29,032 bases of DNA from CAVRZY01 sp963725415 (lineage in GTDB: Bacteria; Acidobacteriota; Terriglobia; Bryobacterales; Bryobacteraceae). The stretch's first letter is position 1. Each line of letters opens with the position of its first letter. The stretch covers positions 1-29,032 of the forward strand of contig CAVRZY010000111.1 of the NCBI GenBank assembly GCA_963725415.1. Reading direction: 5' to 3'. The notes under the pieces were generated by a model. That model had not been told where the DNA came from and searched no databases. It worked only from the letters and a program-made list of their open reading frames with translations. Below, in pieces: positions 16,516 through 25,478 of this stretch. The translations under genes and the position numbers were made by a program.

Positions 16516-16828
16516 GGCAACCTCGCCTCTTCCTGATGCTACAAGATAAAGGGGGTCAGGCGCTAGCCCGGATTTCTCATCGGACCGCGGGTCTGATCCA
16601 GTTGTGGCGCGGGCTTCAGCCTGCCGCGTCGAGACTCGTCTCGACGCGATTGCTCCACTGCGCCACTGACAGCATCTCTCGGCACGAGTGCCGAGACGGC
16701 AGCCTGGAGAGGCTGCGCCACGAAGTTCAGTGCGCACTCAGGGTCCCGCACGATGAGAAATCCGGGCTAGCGGCCGGACCTGCGTGAACCGGCAGCGCCG
16801 ACGGGCCGACGGCCCTCTGTGAAGTAGA
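16516..16828. other. Intergenic region between divergent ATPase and kinase genes
   Basis: These 313 bases lie between the starts of the ATPase (minus) and the sensor kinase (plus). Two thirds is the inverted-repeat element at 16561-16772. The rest holds the start regions of the two genes. No Pho-type repeat or clear sigma-70 promoter was seen before the kinase. Confidence 0.5.
16561..16772. repeat. Nested inverted-repeat element (MITE-like)
   Basis: Perfect 22-bp terminal inverted repeats at 16561-16582 and 16751-16772 both include CTAGCCCGGATTTCTCATCG or its complement. Inside are two further palindromes: CGTCGAGACTCGTCTCGACG (16627-16646) and TCTCGGCACGAGTGCCGAGA (16677-16696), and flanking arms starting TGGCGC and ending GCGCCA. 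No ORF or transposase is inside. It fills most of the gap between two divergent genes. Confidence 0.8.
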
Positions 16829-19078
16829 ATGGGATTGACCCCCGAAACCAGAAGGCTTGGATTGACTGCCAGGATATTTCTCAAACTCACCAGCGCCGTT
16901 TTGTGCCTGCTGATTGTGGCCATGGTGGCAGTGGACATCCTGGCGTCGCGCCTGGCAGCTTCGAAGTACATCCAGAGCCTGACGCGTGAGCTTGCCGACA
17001 AGTCGCGCCTGTTGGCCCGGACTTACGGAGGAGAGCTCCCTCACATGAAGCCGGAGGCGGTCCGTGCGCTGGCCCAGGCCGCGGACGCCAGACTGACCCT
17101 GGTGGCGCCGGATGGCCGGGTGATCCTGGACTCGGAGACCCCGCCGGAGAGACTGGAAAACCATCGTCATCGCCCCGAGATCATGCAGGCTCTCGCCGGC
17201 GCACAGGGGGCCAGCATCCGCCGCAGCCCGACCCTGGGCGCTGACTTTCTCTACGTGGCCGTGCCGGTTTCCGGTTACGCGCTTCGTCTCGCGGTGCCGC
17301 TTTCGGAGATTGACCAGCAGGTGAACGCGATCCGCCGCCAGATGCTGGTGGCGGTGGTGCTGGCCTTCCTCCCGGCGGTGCTGCTGGCGGCCCTTTTCGC
17401 GCGCCACGTTTCGGGGAAGCTGGGACGCATCATCGGTTATGCCAGCGAGCTCGCTAGAGGGAATTACCGTGCCCGCCTGGACCGCGCCGGCGGCGGGGAG
17501 CTGGGAGTTCTAGGCCGCAAGCTGAACGAAACCGGAGAGCACCTGGAACGCGAGCACACCCAGCTCGAAAGGGCCGAACGCATCCGCAAGGATTTCGTGA
17601 TGAACGTGTCGCACGAGCTACGGACGCCGTTAGCTTCCATCCAGGGCTACACCGAAACACTCCTGGACGGCGCTCTGGATGACCCCCAGAACAACGTGCG
17701 CTTCCTCACCATCATCCGGCAGAACGCCGAACGGCTGGCCCGGCTGACGGCCGACCTGATCACCCTCTCCCAGATCGAGCTGAAGACCCGCGTGTTCCGC
17801 TTTGCCTTCCACGACGTGAACAAGCTGCTCACAGACGTTCGAGACTCGATGCGTCCGATGGCCGGGAAAAAGAACATTGCCATCGCGCTGGATCCCGCCC
17901 CGGATGCAAGCCAGGTCTGTTGCGACGGCGAAGCGGCTTTTCAGGTTCTCACGAATCTGCTCGACAATGCGGTGAAGTACACGCCGGAAGGCGGTTCCAT
18001 CACGGTGGGAGCCAGGCCAGTGGGCAACAGCGTCGAGATTTGGGTGCGCGACACAGGCATCGGCATCCCGGCCGAAGATCTGCCCCGCCTGTTTGAACGC
18101 TTCTACCGCGTGGACAAGGCCCGGTCCAGAGAATTGGGCGGTACCGGCCTGGGCCTGGCCATCGTTAAGCACCTGGTCCACGCGCAAGGCGGAGAAGTCC
18201 GCGTTCAAAGCGAAGCTGGCAAGGGCTCTCTGTTCGCCTTCACCCTACCCTCCCGGAACCTGGGCCTTGCCGCGCATCCCGGTGTGGACCCGAGTTGGAC
18301 GCCCTGTGATGCTCTTATAACCCAGGAACACGCTATCTTCGAAGAAGAGGCTCTGACGGCTGTGAAGAAAATCGCCCTCATCGAGGACGACTCCGATTTG
18401 TTCGCCTTGCTGAAGTACAACCTGGAAAAGCAGGGTTATCAGTTCGCAGGCCTGAAAACCGGCAGAGGCGCCCTGGAGTGGTGCCGCCGGGAGCGCCCCG
18501 ACCTGGTGATCCTGGACATCATGCTGCCGGATTCTGACGGCGTAGATATCTGCAAGGGTATACGCAACGATCCCGAGTTGGCGCGCATCCCTATCATCTT
18601 CCTAACGGCGCGGGCCTCGGAAGCGGACCGCATTCTGGGCCTGGAGTTGGGCGCCAACGACTACGTCGTCAAGCCCTTCTCGGTTCGCGAGCTGCTGGCG
18701 CGAATCAAAGTCCAGTTCCGGATCCAGGCTGCCCCGGCACGAGTTCTCAAGGCCGGGAGCCTGGAACTCGACCCCACCCGCCGGGTGGTTCGCCTGCACG
18801 GAAACCCGTTGTCCCTGACGGCAACGGAATTCCGCTTGCTGGAGTTCCTGATGAGCCGCCCAGGATTGGTTTTCTCCCGGGAGCAGCTCCTGGACGCAGT
18901 CTGGGGACATGGCCGGGCGGTCACTGACCGCACCGTTGACGTTCACATCCTGCGCCTGCGGCAAAAACTCGAGGCCGACCCGGCCAACCCGGTCTTCATC
19001 CGCTCGGTGCGCGGTTTCGGTTACTCCTTCGAAACGCCGGATTCTACGAAGCAGGATCTCAGCGCTGCCCCGCTTTAA
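16829..19078 (+). CDS. PhoR-like sensor kinase fused in frame to PhoB-like response regulator
   Basis: Residues 1-475 form a membrane sensor kinase: membrane segments at about 17-40 and 172-193, a periplasmic sensor domain between, a HAMP linker, the phospho-accepting H262 in NVSHELRTPL, and an ATPase domain with NLLDNAVKYT at 376-385, DTGIGIP at 408-414 and GGTGLGLAI at 437-445. Residues 513-749 form an OmpR/PhoB-type regulator: DD at 520-521, phospho-accepting D563, T593, K615, then a winged helix (LTATEFRLLEFL, DRTVDVHILRLRQKL). The 36-residue joint looks like translated spacer. A GTG at 18362 fits a separate regulator start, and a Pho-box-like site lies inside the joint, so the two may be separate proteins whose stop was lost or misread. 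A neighbouring Pit gene supports a phosphate role. Confidence 0.85.
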   Translation: MGLTPETRRLGLTARIFLKLTSAVLCLLIVAMVAVDILASRLAASKYIQSLTRELADKSRLLARTYGGELPHMKPEAVRALAQAADARLTLVAPDGRVILDSETPPERLENHRHRPEIMQALAGAQGASIRRSPTLGADFLYVAVPVSGYALRLAVPLSEIDQQVNAIRRQMLVAVVLAFLPAVLLAALFARHVSGKLGRIIGYASELARGNYRARLDRAGGGELGVLGRKLNETGEHLEREHTQLERAERIRKDFVMNVSHELRTPLASIQGYTETLLDGALDDPQNNVRFLTIIRQNAERLARLTADLITLSQIELKTRVFRFAFHDVNKLLTDVRDSMRPMAGKKNIAIALDPAPDASQVCCDGEAAFQVLTNLLDNAVKYTPEGGSITVGARPVGNSVEIWVRDTGIGIPAEDLPRLFERFYRVDKARSRELGGTGLGLAIVKHLVHAQGGEVRVQSEAGKGSLFAFTLPSRNLGLAAHPGVDPSWTPCDALITQEHAIFEEEALTAVKKIALIEDDSDLFALLKYNLEKQGYQFAGLKTGRGALEWCRRERPDLVILDIMLPDSDGVDICKGIRNDPELARIPIIFLTARASEADRILGLELGANDYVVKPFSVRELLARIKVQFRIQAAPARVLKAGSLELDPTRRVVRLHGNPLSLTATEFRLLEFLMSRPGLVFSREQLLDAVWGHGRAVTDRTVDVHILRLRQKLEADPANPVFIRSVRGFGYSFETPDSTKQDLSAAPL
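18304..18339 (+). promoter_or_regulatory. Pho-box-like site and -10 before the regulator domain
   Basis: CTGTGAT (18304-18310), a 4-base spacer and TTATAAC (18315-18321) form the 11-bp-period direct repeat of a Pho box, close to the CTGTCAT consensus of enterobacteria. TATCTT (18334-18339) follows 12 bases later as a -10. It would drive the regulator from the GTG at 18362, that is, positive autoregulation. The site lies within the open reading frame that fuses kinase and regulator. Confidence 0.4.
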
Positions 19079-19083
19079 CCTCC

Positions 19084-19128
19084 CTGTAACAGAAACGTAA
19101 TCGCTGGGTAACATTCCAGAGTTAGTCT
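19084..19128 (+). promoter_or_regulatory. Tandem Pho-box-like repeats before the phosphate transport operon
   Basis: Three GTAAC/GTAAT/GTAAC cores begin at 19086, 19097 and 19108, exactly 11 bases apart, the period at which PhoB-type regulators bind tandemly. The first is in CTGTAAC. TAGTCT (19123-19128) lies 10 bases beyond as a weak -10, as expected when the Pho box replaces the -35. The site is 22 bases from the first gene of the small-protein/pit unit and right after the regulator gene. Confidence 0.6.
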
Positions 19129-19134
19129 TAAGCC

Positions 19135-19362
19135 GTGGGGATGTTAGCTTCCACCGAAGATGCGGTGCTCTTCTCGGGTGGGCTGCTCGTTATGGCGACC
19201 CTGGTCTATCTGATGCACCGCAGCAGAAGACCGGATCCGAAATGGCAGCTCTTTTCGATGCTGCTGGGATCCGCGATTGATGCGAACGACCGAATCCGGA
19301 GGGATCCGGATGCCGAGGACTCGCCTGAAGACTCAAGCGCCCCGGCTGACTCCCAACTCTGA
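19135..19362 (+). CDS. Small single-span membrane protein ahead of pit
   Basis: A 75-residue ORF (GTG at 19135; an ATG at 19141 gives 73 residues). It has one membrane segment (AVLFSGGLLVMATLVYLM), a basic RSRRPDPK stretch, and an acidic tail (DPDAEDSPEDSSAPADSQL), so it is probably anchored with the tail in the cytoplasm. Its TGA is separated from the pit ATG by one base, and it is the first gene after the Pho-box-like repeats. I do not recognise the family. The position suggests an accessory protein of the phosphate transporter, taking the place where a DUF47/PhoU-like gene is often found. It may also be a mere leader ORF. Confidence 0.6.
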   Translation: MGMLASTEDAVLFSGGLLVMATLVYLMHRSRRPDPKWQLFSMLLGSAIDANDRIRRDPDAEDSPEDSSAPADSQL

Positions 19363-19363
19363 T

Positions 19364-20395
19364 ATGTCCGCTGAATTGATCCTGGTCATCGTCATTGTCG
19401 CGGTTGCGCTGAGCTTCGATTTCGTCAACGGTTTTCACGATGCGGCGAACTCGGTCGCCACGGTGGTGGCAACACGCGTGCTGACCCCGCTTCAGGCCGT
19501 CATCTGGGCCGCGTTTTTCAATTTCGTCTCCGCGTTCAGTTTCGGAACCGGCGTCGCCAAGACCGTAGGAACGGGGATGGTAGACTTGCGCGCCGTGACC
19601 GTGTACGTGATCCTGTGCGGCCTGATTGGGGCCATCGCCTGGGACCTGATCACCTGGTGGTTCGGCCTGCCCACCAGCTCGTCGCACGCACTCTTCGGCG
19701 GCTACGCCGGCGCGGCGGTGGCGCGGACGGTTTTTGAGAAGGGATGGCACCACAGCCTGGAGGTACTGATCTGGAGCGGCTGGATCAAAACGCTTTTTTT
19801 CATGGTGCTGGCGCCGTTGATTGGCTTGGTGGCCGCCTATGTCTTCATGATCGTCGTGTACTGGCTGTTCCGGAATTCCAGCCCCAAACGAATGGACGTC
19901 TACTTTCGGAAGCTGCAGCTCTTGTCGGCGGCGGCATTCAGCTACTCTCACGGGACCAATGACGCGCAGAAGACTATGGGCATCATCACCGGCGTGCTGG
20001 TGACGACAGGGTACTTGCGCACCTTCCACGTGCCGGTGTGGGTTATCCTTGCGGCGCACGCGGCCATCGGTCTGGGAACGCTCAGCGGAGGGTGGCGCAT
20101 CGTCCACACGATGGGTTCCAGAATTACGCGCCTGAAGCCCCGTGGCGGCTTCTGCGCCGAATCGGCGGCTGCGACTTCCATCCTGCTCTCGACCGTCATT
20201 GGAGTGGGGGTCTCGACCACCCACGTCATCACCGGGGCCATCGCCGGCGTCGGCTCGATCCAACGCATCAAAGCGGTGCGCTGGGGCGTGGCCGCCAACA
20301 TCATCTGGGCCTGGTTCCTGACCATCCCCGCCTCCGCGGCCGTGGCCTGGGTCTCCTACTTGCTGGTTCGTTCTGTGGGCCTGGACGCCCGCTGA
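19364..20395 (+). CDS. pit: PitA-type inorganic phosphate transporter
   Basis: A 343-residue member of the inorganic phosphate transporter (PiT) family, which moves phosphate, usually as a metal-phosphate complex, with protons or sodium. The two inverted halves each carry the family signature: GFHDAANS at 23-30 and SYSHGTNDAQKTMG at 193-206. GLPTSSSHAL at 101-110 and VSTTHVITGA at 283-292 are the paired re-entrant loops. About ten membrane helices are evident. The ATG at 19364 was chosen because the membrane domain begins at once; an upstream in-frame ATG at 19277 would overlap the preceding small gene. Pho-box-like repeats upstream suggest induction on phosphate starvation. Confidence 0.93.
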   Translation: MSAELILVIVIVAVALSFDFVNGFHDAANSVATVVATRVLTPLQAVIWAAFFNFVSAFSFGTGVAKTVGTGMVDLRAVTVYVILCGLIGAIAWDLITWWFGLPTSSSHALFGGYAGAAVARTVFEKGWHHSLEVLIWSGWIKTLFFMVLAPLIGLVAAYVFMIVVYWLFRNSSPKRMDVYFRKLQLLSAAAFSYSHGTNDAQKTMGIITGVLVTTGYLRTFHVPVWVILAAHAAIGLGTLSGGWRIVHTMGSRITRLKPRGGFCAESAAATSILLSTVIGVGVSTTHVITGAIAGVGSIQRIKAVRWGVAANIIWAWFLTIPASAAVAWVSYLLVRSVGLDAR

Positions 20396-20416
20396 GCCGA
20401 CATCCGCCACGCCAGG

Positions 20417-20568
20417 GTAATGCCTCAGAAGGTGTCAAGAAATGCCCGCCTCGATTTGGCCTGCCGGCAACGCAGGTCGGGGACCTGCGCCACCTCAACA
20501 ACTTGCCAGTTTTGTGGGGTAGGTCTCCGACCTGCCCTGGCATTCTTTCACACCTTCTGAGGCATTAC
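20417..20568. repeat. MITE-like element with 30-bp terminal inverted repeats
   Basis: The ends 20417-20446 and 20539-20568 are inverted copies (GTAATGCCTCAGAAGGTGT identical in both, then a few mismatches, then ATGCC). The inside holds two small hairpins, GCAGGT-CGGGG-ACCTGC and AGGTC-TCC-GACCT. At 152 bp with no ORF, it fits a non-autonomous element or REP-type cluster. It lies between pit and the large secreted gene. A diverged copy is at 7076-7158. Confidence 0.8.
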
Positions 20569-20625
20569 ACGCCCGCCGCCTCCGTAGTACGATTAGCGCT
20601 TTGAGTGTCGAAACCGGAGGATGCT

Positions 20626-23600
20626 ATGAGACATCGAGTGGTACTTGCCATCCTGCTGGCGGGATTGTGCCTGAAGGCTTACGAACCGCCCGTGGACACA
20701 GCCGGGCCGCTCACGGTTCGCATCCAGGCGCCGGCGGCGGTCTACTGGAAGCGGGGGATTCCTTGAGCTGGCCCAGCCCGACGCCCCCTTCACCATCCCC
20801 GTCTCACTGGAGAATACCGGCCAGGTCCCACTCCAGGGAACCCTGCGGCTTGCCGTGGTGGATCGTTGGCGGGCTGAGCCTGCCGGCCCGGTTCCCTTTT
20901 CGCTGGGACCGCGAAGCAGGACCCGGCTGGAGTTTGTAGTCAGGTTCGGACAAGGCACTTTCAACGCTCATTATCCGGTGCACGCCTTCGCTGAGTTCGA
21001 GTACCAGGGCCAGCGCCTGGTCGCGCATCCCATTCTGATCCTGACCACCAGGATGCCCAATCCGCCGCGCGCACCGCTGCCTGTCGCCTGGAAACCGGTA
21101 GAAGTCCCGGAGAAGGGCGCTTTGGGCCTCTGGCGCCTCCCGGTGCACCGCCAGAAAGCAGCCATCGCCGCCGAAGAGACGCAGGCCGGCGCCACCGGGC
21201 GCGAGATTTTCGAATCGACTCCGGCCATTCAATTCGGGGTCCGTGCGCTGGCGGGCCAGGCGCGCGAGGGGTTAAGAATGGTCCTGGGGATGCGCCCGCC
21301 CTCGATGCGGGAACGCGTGGATGCGGCGCTGATCGAGTATCCCCTGGCTCTGCCGAAAAACCCGCCTCTGCGACTCCAGTTCGCCGGGGCAGTGAGCGAT
21401 CCGCTTGTCGGAGAGGGCGCCGTGTTCTCGGTCCGCGCGCTTGCCTTTGACGCCCCGGCCGGCCAGCAGGGCGCGGTGCTGCTCGAGCGTCGCGTCACCG
21501 GCAAAGCGTGGCAGGACGTGGATGTCGATCTGAGCCGCTTCGCCGGGCAGAGCATCCGTCTGGGGCTGGAGGCGCGCGCAGCCTCCACTGGCGAGGTCTA
21601 TTGGGCCGAACCGGCCGTTATCGCGGGGACGGCCCCGGCGCCGCCGGCCTTTCCGCCTACCGGCGCTCAGAAATCCCGGCTGCTGGGAACCGCGGGCGGC
21701 TACCAGGTGCGCTTGTGGCCCGGGAACCGCGGTGTCCTGGATGCGGCTGTCGGTTTCGTGAACGGGCCCAAGCGCCTGCTGTTCCGTGGCTTCCGCGCTA
21801 CCGCAGCAGGCGACGCGCTGGAGCAGTGGCGCTCGACCAGCCAGTTGCTGGAGGCGCGCGAGGAGCCCGCCGGCGGTCGCTACCGCGTCCGGCACCGTTT
21901 CCGCAACTGGGCCGGCGGCTTCGATCTCCTGGCTGAGTTGTGGGTTGAAAAGGAGGGCCTTCAGGCCCGCTTCTGGCTGGAGAACACCCCGCCGCCTCGC
22001 CCCTGGCTCCACGTCTATCTCGAGGAAGTCGCGGCGGGCCCCTGGAGCGAGCGTGCGCTGCGCGTTTACGGCGGGCCAGGCAACGTGATCCAAGAGCCGC
22101 AAGCCTTCCGCCTGGGCTTCGACGGCCACAACCTGGCCACCTCCTTCGTGGGATTCGATTTCGCCAACGGCGTTTCCCTTCTCCAGGGCCTGGACGCGAC
22201 CCCGGACCGCCTGGAGGTCGATCCCCAGGCACGCATTTACAGCCTCACCACACCGCACACGCAGACCATGACCTTCCTGCCCACCAGTAATGTCTGGGAC
22301 GCCGTCAAACTGTGGCGCGACCGCAACGGCCTGGGCGCCTCGGGCGGCGTGGAGAAGCTGGCCGGGCGCTTTGTCTTCGATCTGTGGTCGGGCCGCTATG
22401 GCGAGAGTGCCAAAGCGCTCGGCCGGGCTTTCCGCTACGGCCTGACTGATTCCGTCGTCATCTGGCACAACTGGCAGCGCTGGGGCTACGATTTCCGCCT
22501 CCCCGACATCTATCCGCCCAACCCGCAGTACGGCGCCTTCGAAGAGTTCCGCGAGTTGGTGCGGGTCTGCCGCGAGCACGGCGTGCTGTTCGCGCCGCAC
22601 GACAATTACATCGACTTCTATCCCGACGCGGAAGGCTTCAGCTACGAGAACATCGCCTTCAACCCGAACGGCCAGCCGCGCCGGGCCTGGTTCAACATGG
22701 GCCGCCAGGCGCAATCCTACCGCGGGCGCGCCGACCGCGTGCGTCCCTTCGTCGAGCGCAACCTGCGCCTGATCCGGGAGGGCTTCAACCCCACCGCCTA
22801 CTTCATCGACGTGTGGTCCTCCATTGCCCCCTACGACTACTGGACCCACGACGGCCAGTTCATCGAGCGATCGGTCACCCGCAAAGTCTGGGGCGAGAGC
22901 TTTGCCTGGATTCGCGATTTTCTCGGCGACCATGCGCCGCAGATTTCCGAGGCCGGCCACGATCAGCTCATCGGCTGGCTGGATGGCGCGCAGGCCAACC
23001 AGTTGCGCGTGGATCCCAATGGCCGGGGCTTCACCTGGAACATTCGCAGCGCCGATGCGGAGCGCATCCCGTGGATCGACGCCGCCTATCACGACCGGTT
23101 CATCCTCCACGGCGCCGGCTATCAGGATCGCTATGCGGCAGGCCTGGATTTGAAGACCCACGGAATGTACAGCGACGACTACATGGCCACGGAGGTGCTG
23201 ACCGGACGTCCGGCTATGGTCTCCATGCCGTTTGGCCGCGATGTGGTGCGCAAGTACTGGCTGCTGCACGATGTGATGCGCGGGCTGGCCCGGCGGCGCA
23301 TCGAGGAAGTCGAGTTCGCCGGCGGCAACCTGCATCGCCAGCGTGTCCGCTGGGACAACGGCGCCGAAGTCTGGGTCAACCGCGGCTCCGGAGACTGGCA
23401 GGCGGGCGATCACATCCTGCCGCAGTATGGGTTCTATGCCCGCGTGCCCTCCCCACACGGGCTGATTGAGACCGCCGTCGAGAAGCGGGCCGGAAGCACT
23501 GTCGAGTGGGCCCGTTCACCCCAGTTCTATTATGCGAACGCGCGCGGGCAGTCCGTCAGTTTGGGGGCCCTGGAAACCAGCGGCGCCTGCCGGCTCAGCC

Positions 23601-23818
23601 CTGAAGGGGAGGCCCTGCGCGTCACCGCGGCCCCCGACAGTGGGGCCTTCCGCGTGCTCCTGCGCTGGGGCCAGTTGCCCTGGAAGCTCCCCGAGCCCCG
23701 CCAAGCCGAAGCCCTCGATGAGAGCGGCAACGTCCTCAACACCGCACCGCTGGGCCGGGTGAACGGCGACTTCCTCCTCGAATACGCTCCGGGCATCTTC
23801 GCCTATCGCCTGCGGTAG
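20626..23818 (+). CDS. Very large secreted glycoside hydrolase-like protein (one frameshift near the N-terminus)
   Basis: About 1,063 residues. The ATG at 20626 follows GGAGG and encodes a signal peptide (MRHRVVLAILLAGLCLKAY). In the run of five Gs at 20753-20757 one G too many breaks the frame; with four the reading is WKRGGFLELAQPDAPF, and the rest is open to 23818. As written, the longest frame starts at about 20855. The N-terminal half is beta-sandwich-like; from about residue 560 a TIM-barrel-like region runs with IWHNWQRWGYDF, FAPHDNYIDFY, YFIDVWSS (Asp728) and ISEAGHDQ (Glu775). The layout recalls GH101/GH129-type alpha-N-acetylgalactosaminidases, with Asp728 and Glu775 as nucleophile and acid/base candidates. 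That assignment is inference. It could be another barrel family. Confidence 0.7.
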
Positions 23819-23854
23819 GCATTCGTTCGACGCCCGGCAGCGCTGTGTGCGGCT

Positions 23855-25474
23855 TCACTTCGCCCTCAAGGACGAAGCCAAAGCTTCGGGGGATGTCAAT
23901 CCCACGGTATCGGTGGGGCCGGTGAAGCCCGGCCCGCCCGCGGCCACAAAACCATGGCTTGCGCCGGAGCGCTGCGGGCTGACCCAGAAGGCGTACAGCC
24001 GCCCGTTTCTCAGATGGAACCGGAACCTCACCGCTTGGCCCGCCAGCTTCGACAGATCATTCGGCCCTCTCCAGCGCACTTCCTGGAGCGTCTTGTCGCC
24101 GCGGATGGGAATGGATCTCTGGCCCGAGAAGGGCGCAATCACCCGCCCGTCGCGATCCAGCACCTCGGCGCGAAGCTCACCCGCCACGTTGACGAAAAGA
24201 TGCTTGCCTGAAAACCGCACCGGACGCGTGGTCAGCGTGCCCTCGCTCTCTGGGGCGTCCATCGAAGCGAAGCCGTCGCGCCGCAACACCGCCAAGCCGG
24301 TGCTGCATACTCCGGAAGCCCGCACTCCCGGCACTCCCGCACGGCCGCTTACGTAGAAGTACAGCTTGTCACCCACCACCAGGCAGCCGCCGCCCGCCGA
24401 CTGCACGTTGCAGTAGTTCCAATCGCCGTATCTCTCCGACACGGCGATGAAGGCTTGCCGCTGCGGTCGGTCCCAGTGGAATCCGTCGCGGCTGAATCCC
24501 AGCAGTACCTCGTTGGGCTTGTCGCGATCCTTGGGCTGCCCGCGCCAGATGCTGAACAGCCCCAGCAGCACGCTCTCGTAGGCCACTGCGTCCAGGTTGT
24601 ACAGTTCCGGCTGGATATCGAGATCCTTGCGACGCGGGTCCTGCGCATCCGCGCGGGACCACAGCGGCGGCTCACCCGGCTTCCATTGCGCGCCCGCCAC
24701 CGCGTCGGCGCTCTCCCAGTAGCGCCGGTACCGTCCCATGCCGCCGCGCGTCGTAATCTCGGATGCTGTACACCCACACCTTCCGGAACCCGTTCCAGAA
24801 GAGCGTCGAGCGGTCCCCCGCCGGAGGTGTCCGCGCCACCGGTTCGCCCCAGTGGATGCCGTCCGCGGAGTAATGCAGCACCAGGGGCCGGTTGTTGCCG
24901 CTCGAGTACAGGAACTTGTACCGCCGCGCGGGATCTCGCTCTTCCAGATCCAGCCACACGGTGGCCGAGTCGCGCCGGCTGGTATGCACCAGGTTCGTGC
25001 CCGGCACTACATCCAGCGACGGTTTGACCCAGTGGATGCCGTCGTCGCGAGGTTGCGTAGCAGGTTCCCTCAGTGTAGCCGCACATGTACCACATCTTGA
25101 AGCAGCCGGTCCTTAGGGTCCTACCAGACGCCGTCGCTGAAGACCATGGCGGTCGGGTTGCCGCCCTTCTGCTCCCAGGCCTGGTCCGGCCTCAGCACGG
25201 GGTTCTCGCTGTAGTACTCCGCCGCATGGAAGGTCCGCCGCAGCGTGGTCCGCTCGATCAGGAAATCGTCCACGAAAAGCTGGCGTCCCGTATCGATCGG
25301 GATTACCTCGGGAGGCGAGGGAAGGTAGGGCGGCGGAGAAGGCTCACTGGCCAGGCTCTCCAGCCGCGGCGGCCACGGCGCGGACAACCGGATGCCGTTG
25401 TACAAGGTTTGCGCCGCGGCCACAGCGGCTGCCAGCGCGAGCAGCCAAACCAGGCGAGCTTTGGGATGACTCAT
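23855..25474 (-). pseudogene. Secreted beta-propeller glycosidase-like protein (stop plus three frameshifts)
   Basis: Joined across frames the product is about 540 residues: a signal peptide (MSHPKARLVWLLALAAAVAAAQ), FVDDFLIERTTLRRTFH, then repeated blades with SADGIHWGEPV, SRDGFHWDRP and similar motifs, and the end QAVRFRFHLRNGRLYAFWVS. These D-G-x-H-W blades are typical of five-bladed propeller glycosidase relatives (GH32/GH43 type and uncharacterised cousins in Acidobacteriota and Planctomycetota). Breaks are an in-frame TAG at 25121-25123 where Tyr is expected, and extra bases near 25097-25112, 25034-25053 and 24735-24752. Its ATG lies 4 bases from the mutase stop, so the two form one operon. 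No catalytic residues were assigned. It converges with the large secreted gene. Confidence 0.65.
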
Positions 25475-25478
25475 GTTC

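Noticed and set aside
16516..16737. N-terminal extension of the AAA+ ATPase
   Set aside because: The open frame continues upstream only through the inverted-repeat element; the ATG at 16515 has its own ribosome binding site.
21272..23458. A 728-codon open frame on the minus strand opposite the large secreted gene
   Set aside because: The composition is that of an antisense shadow, with no motifs; the plus frame has a signal peptide, a ribosome binding site and conserved blocks.
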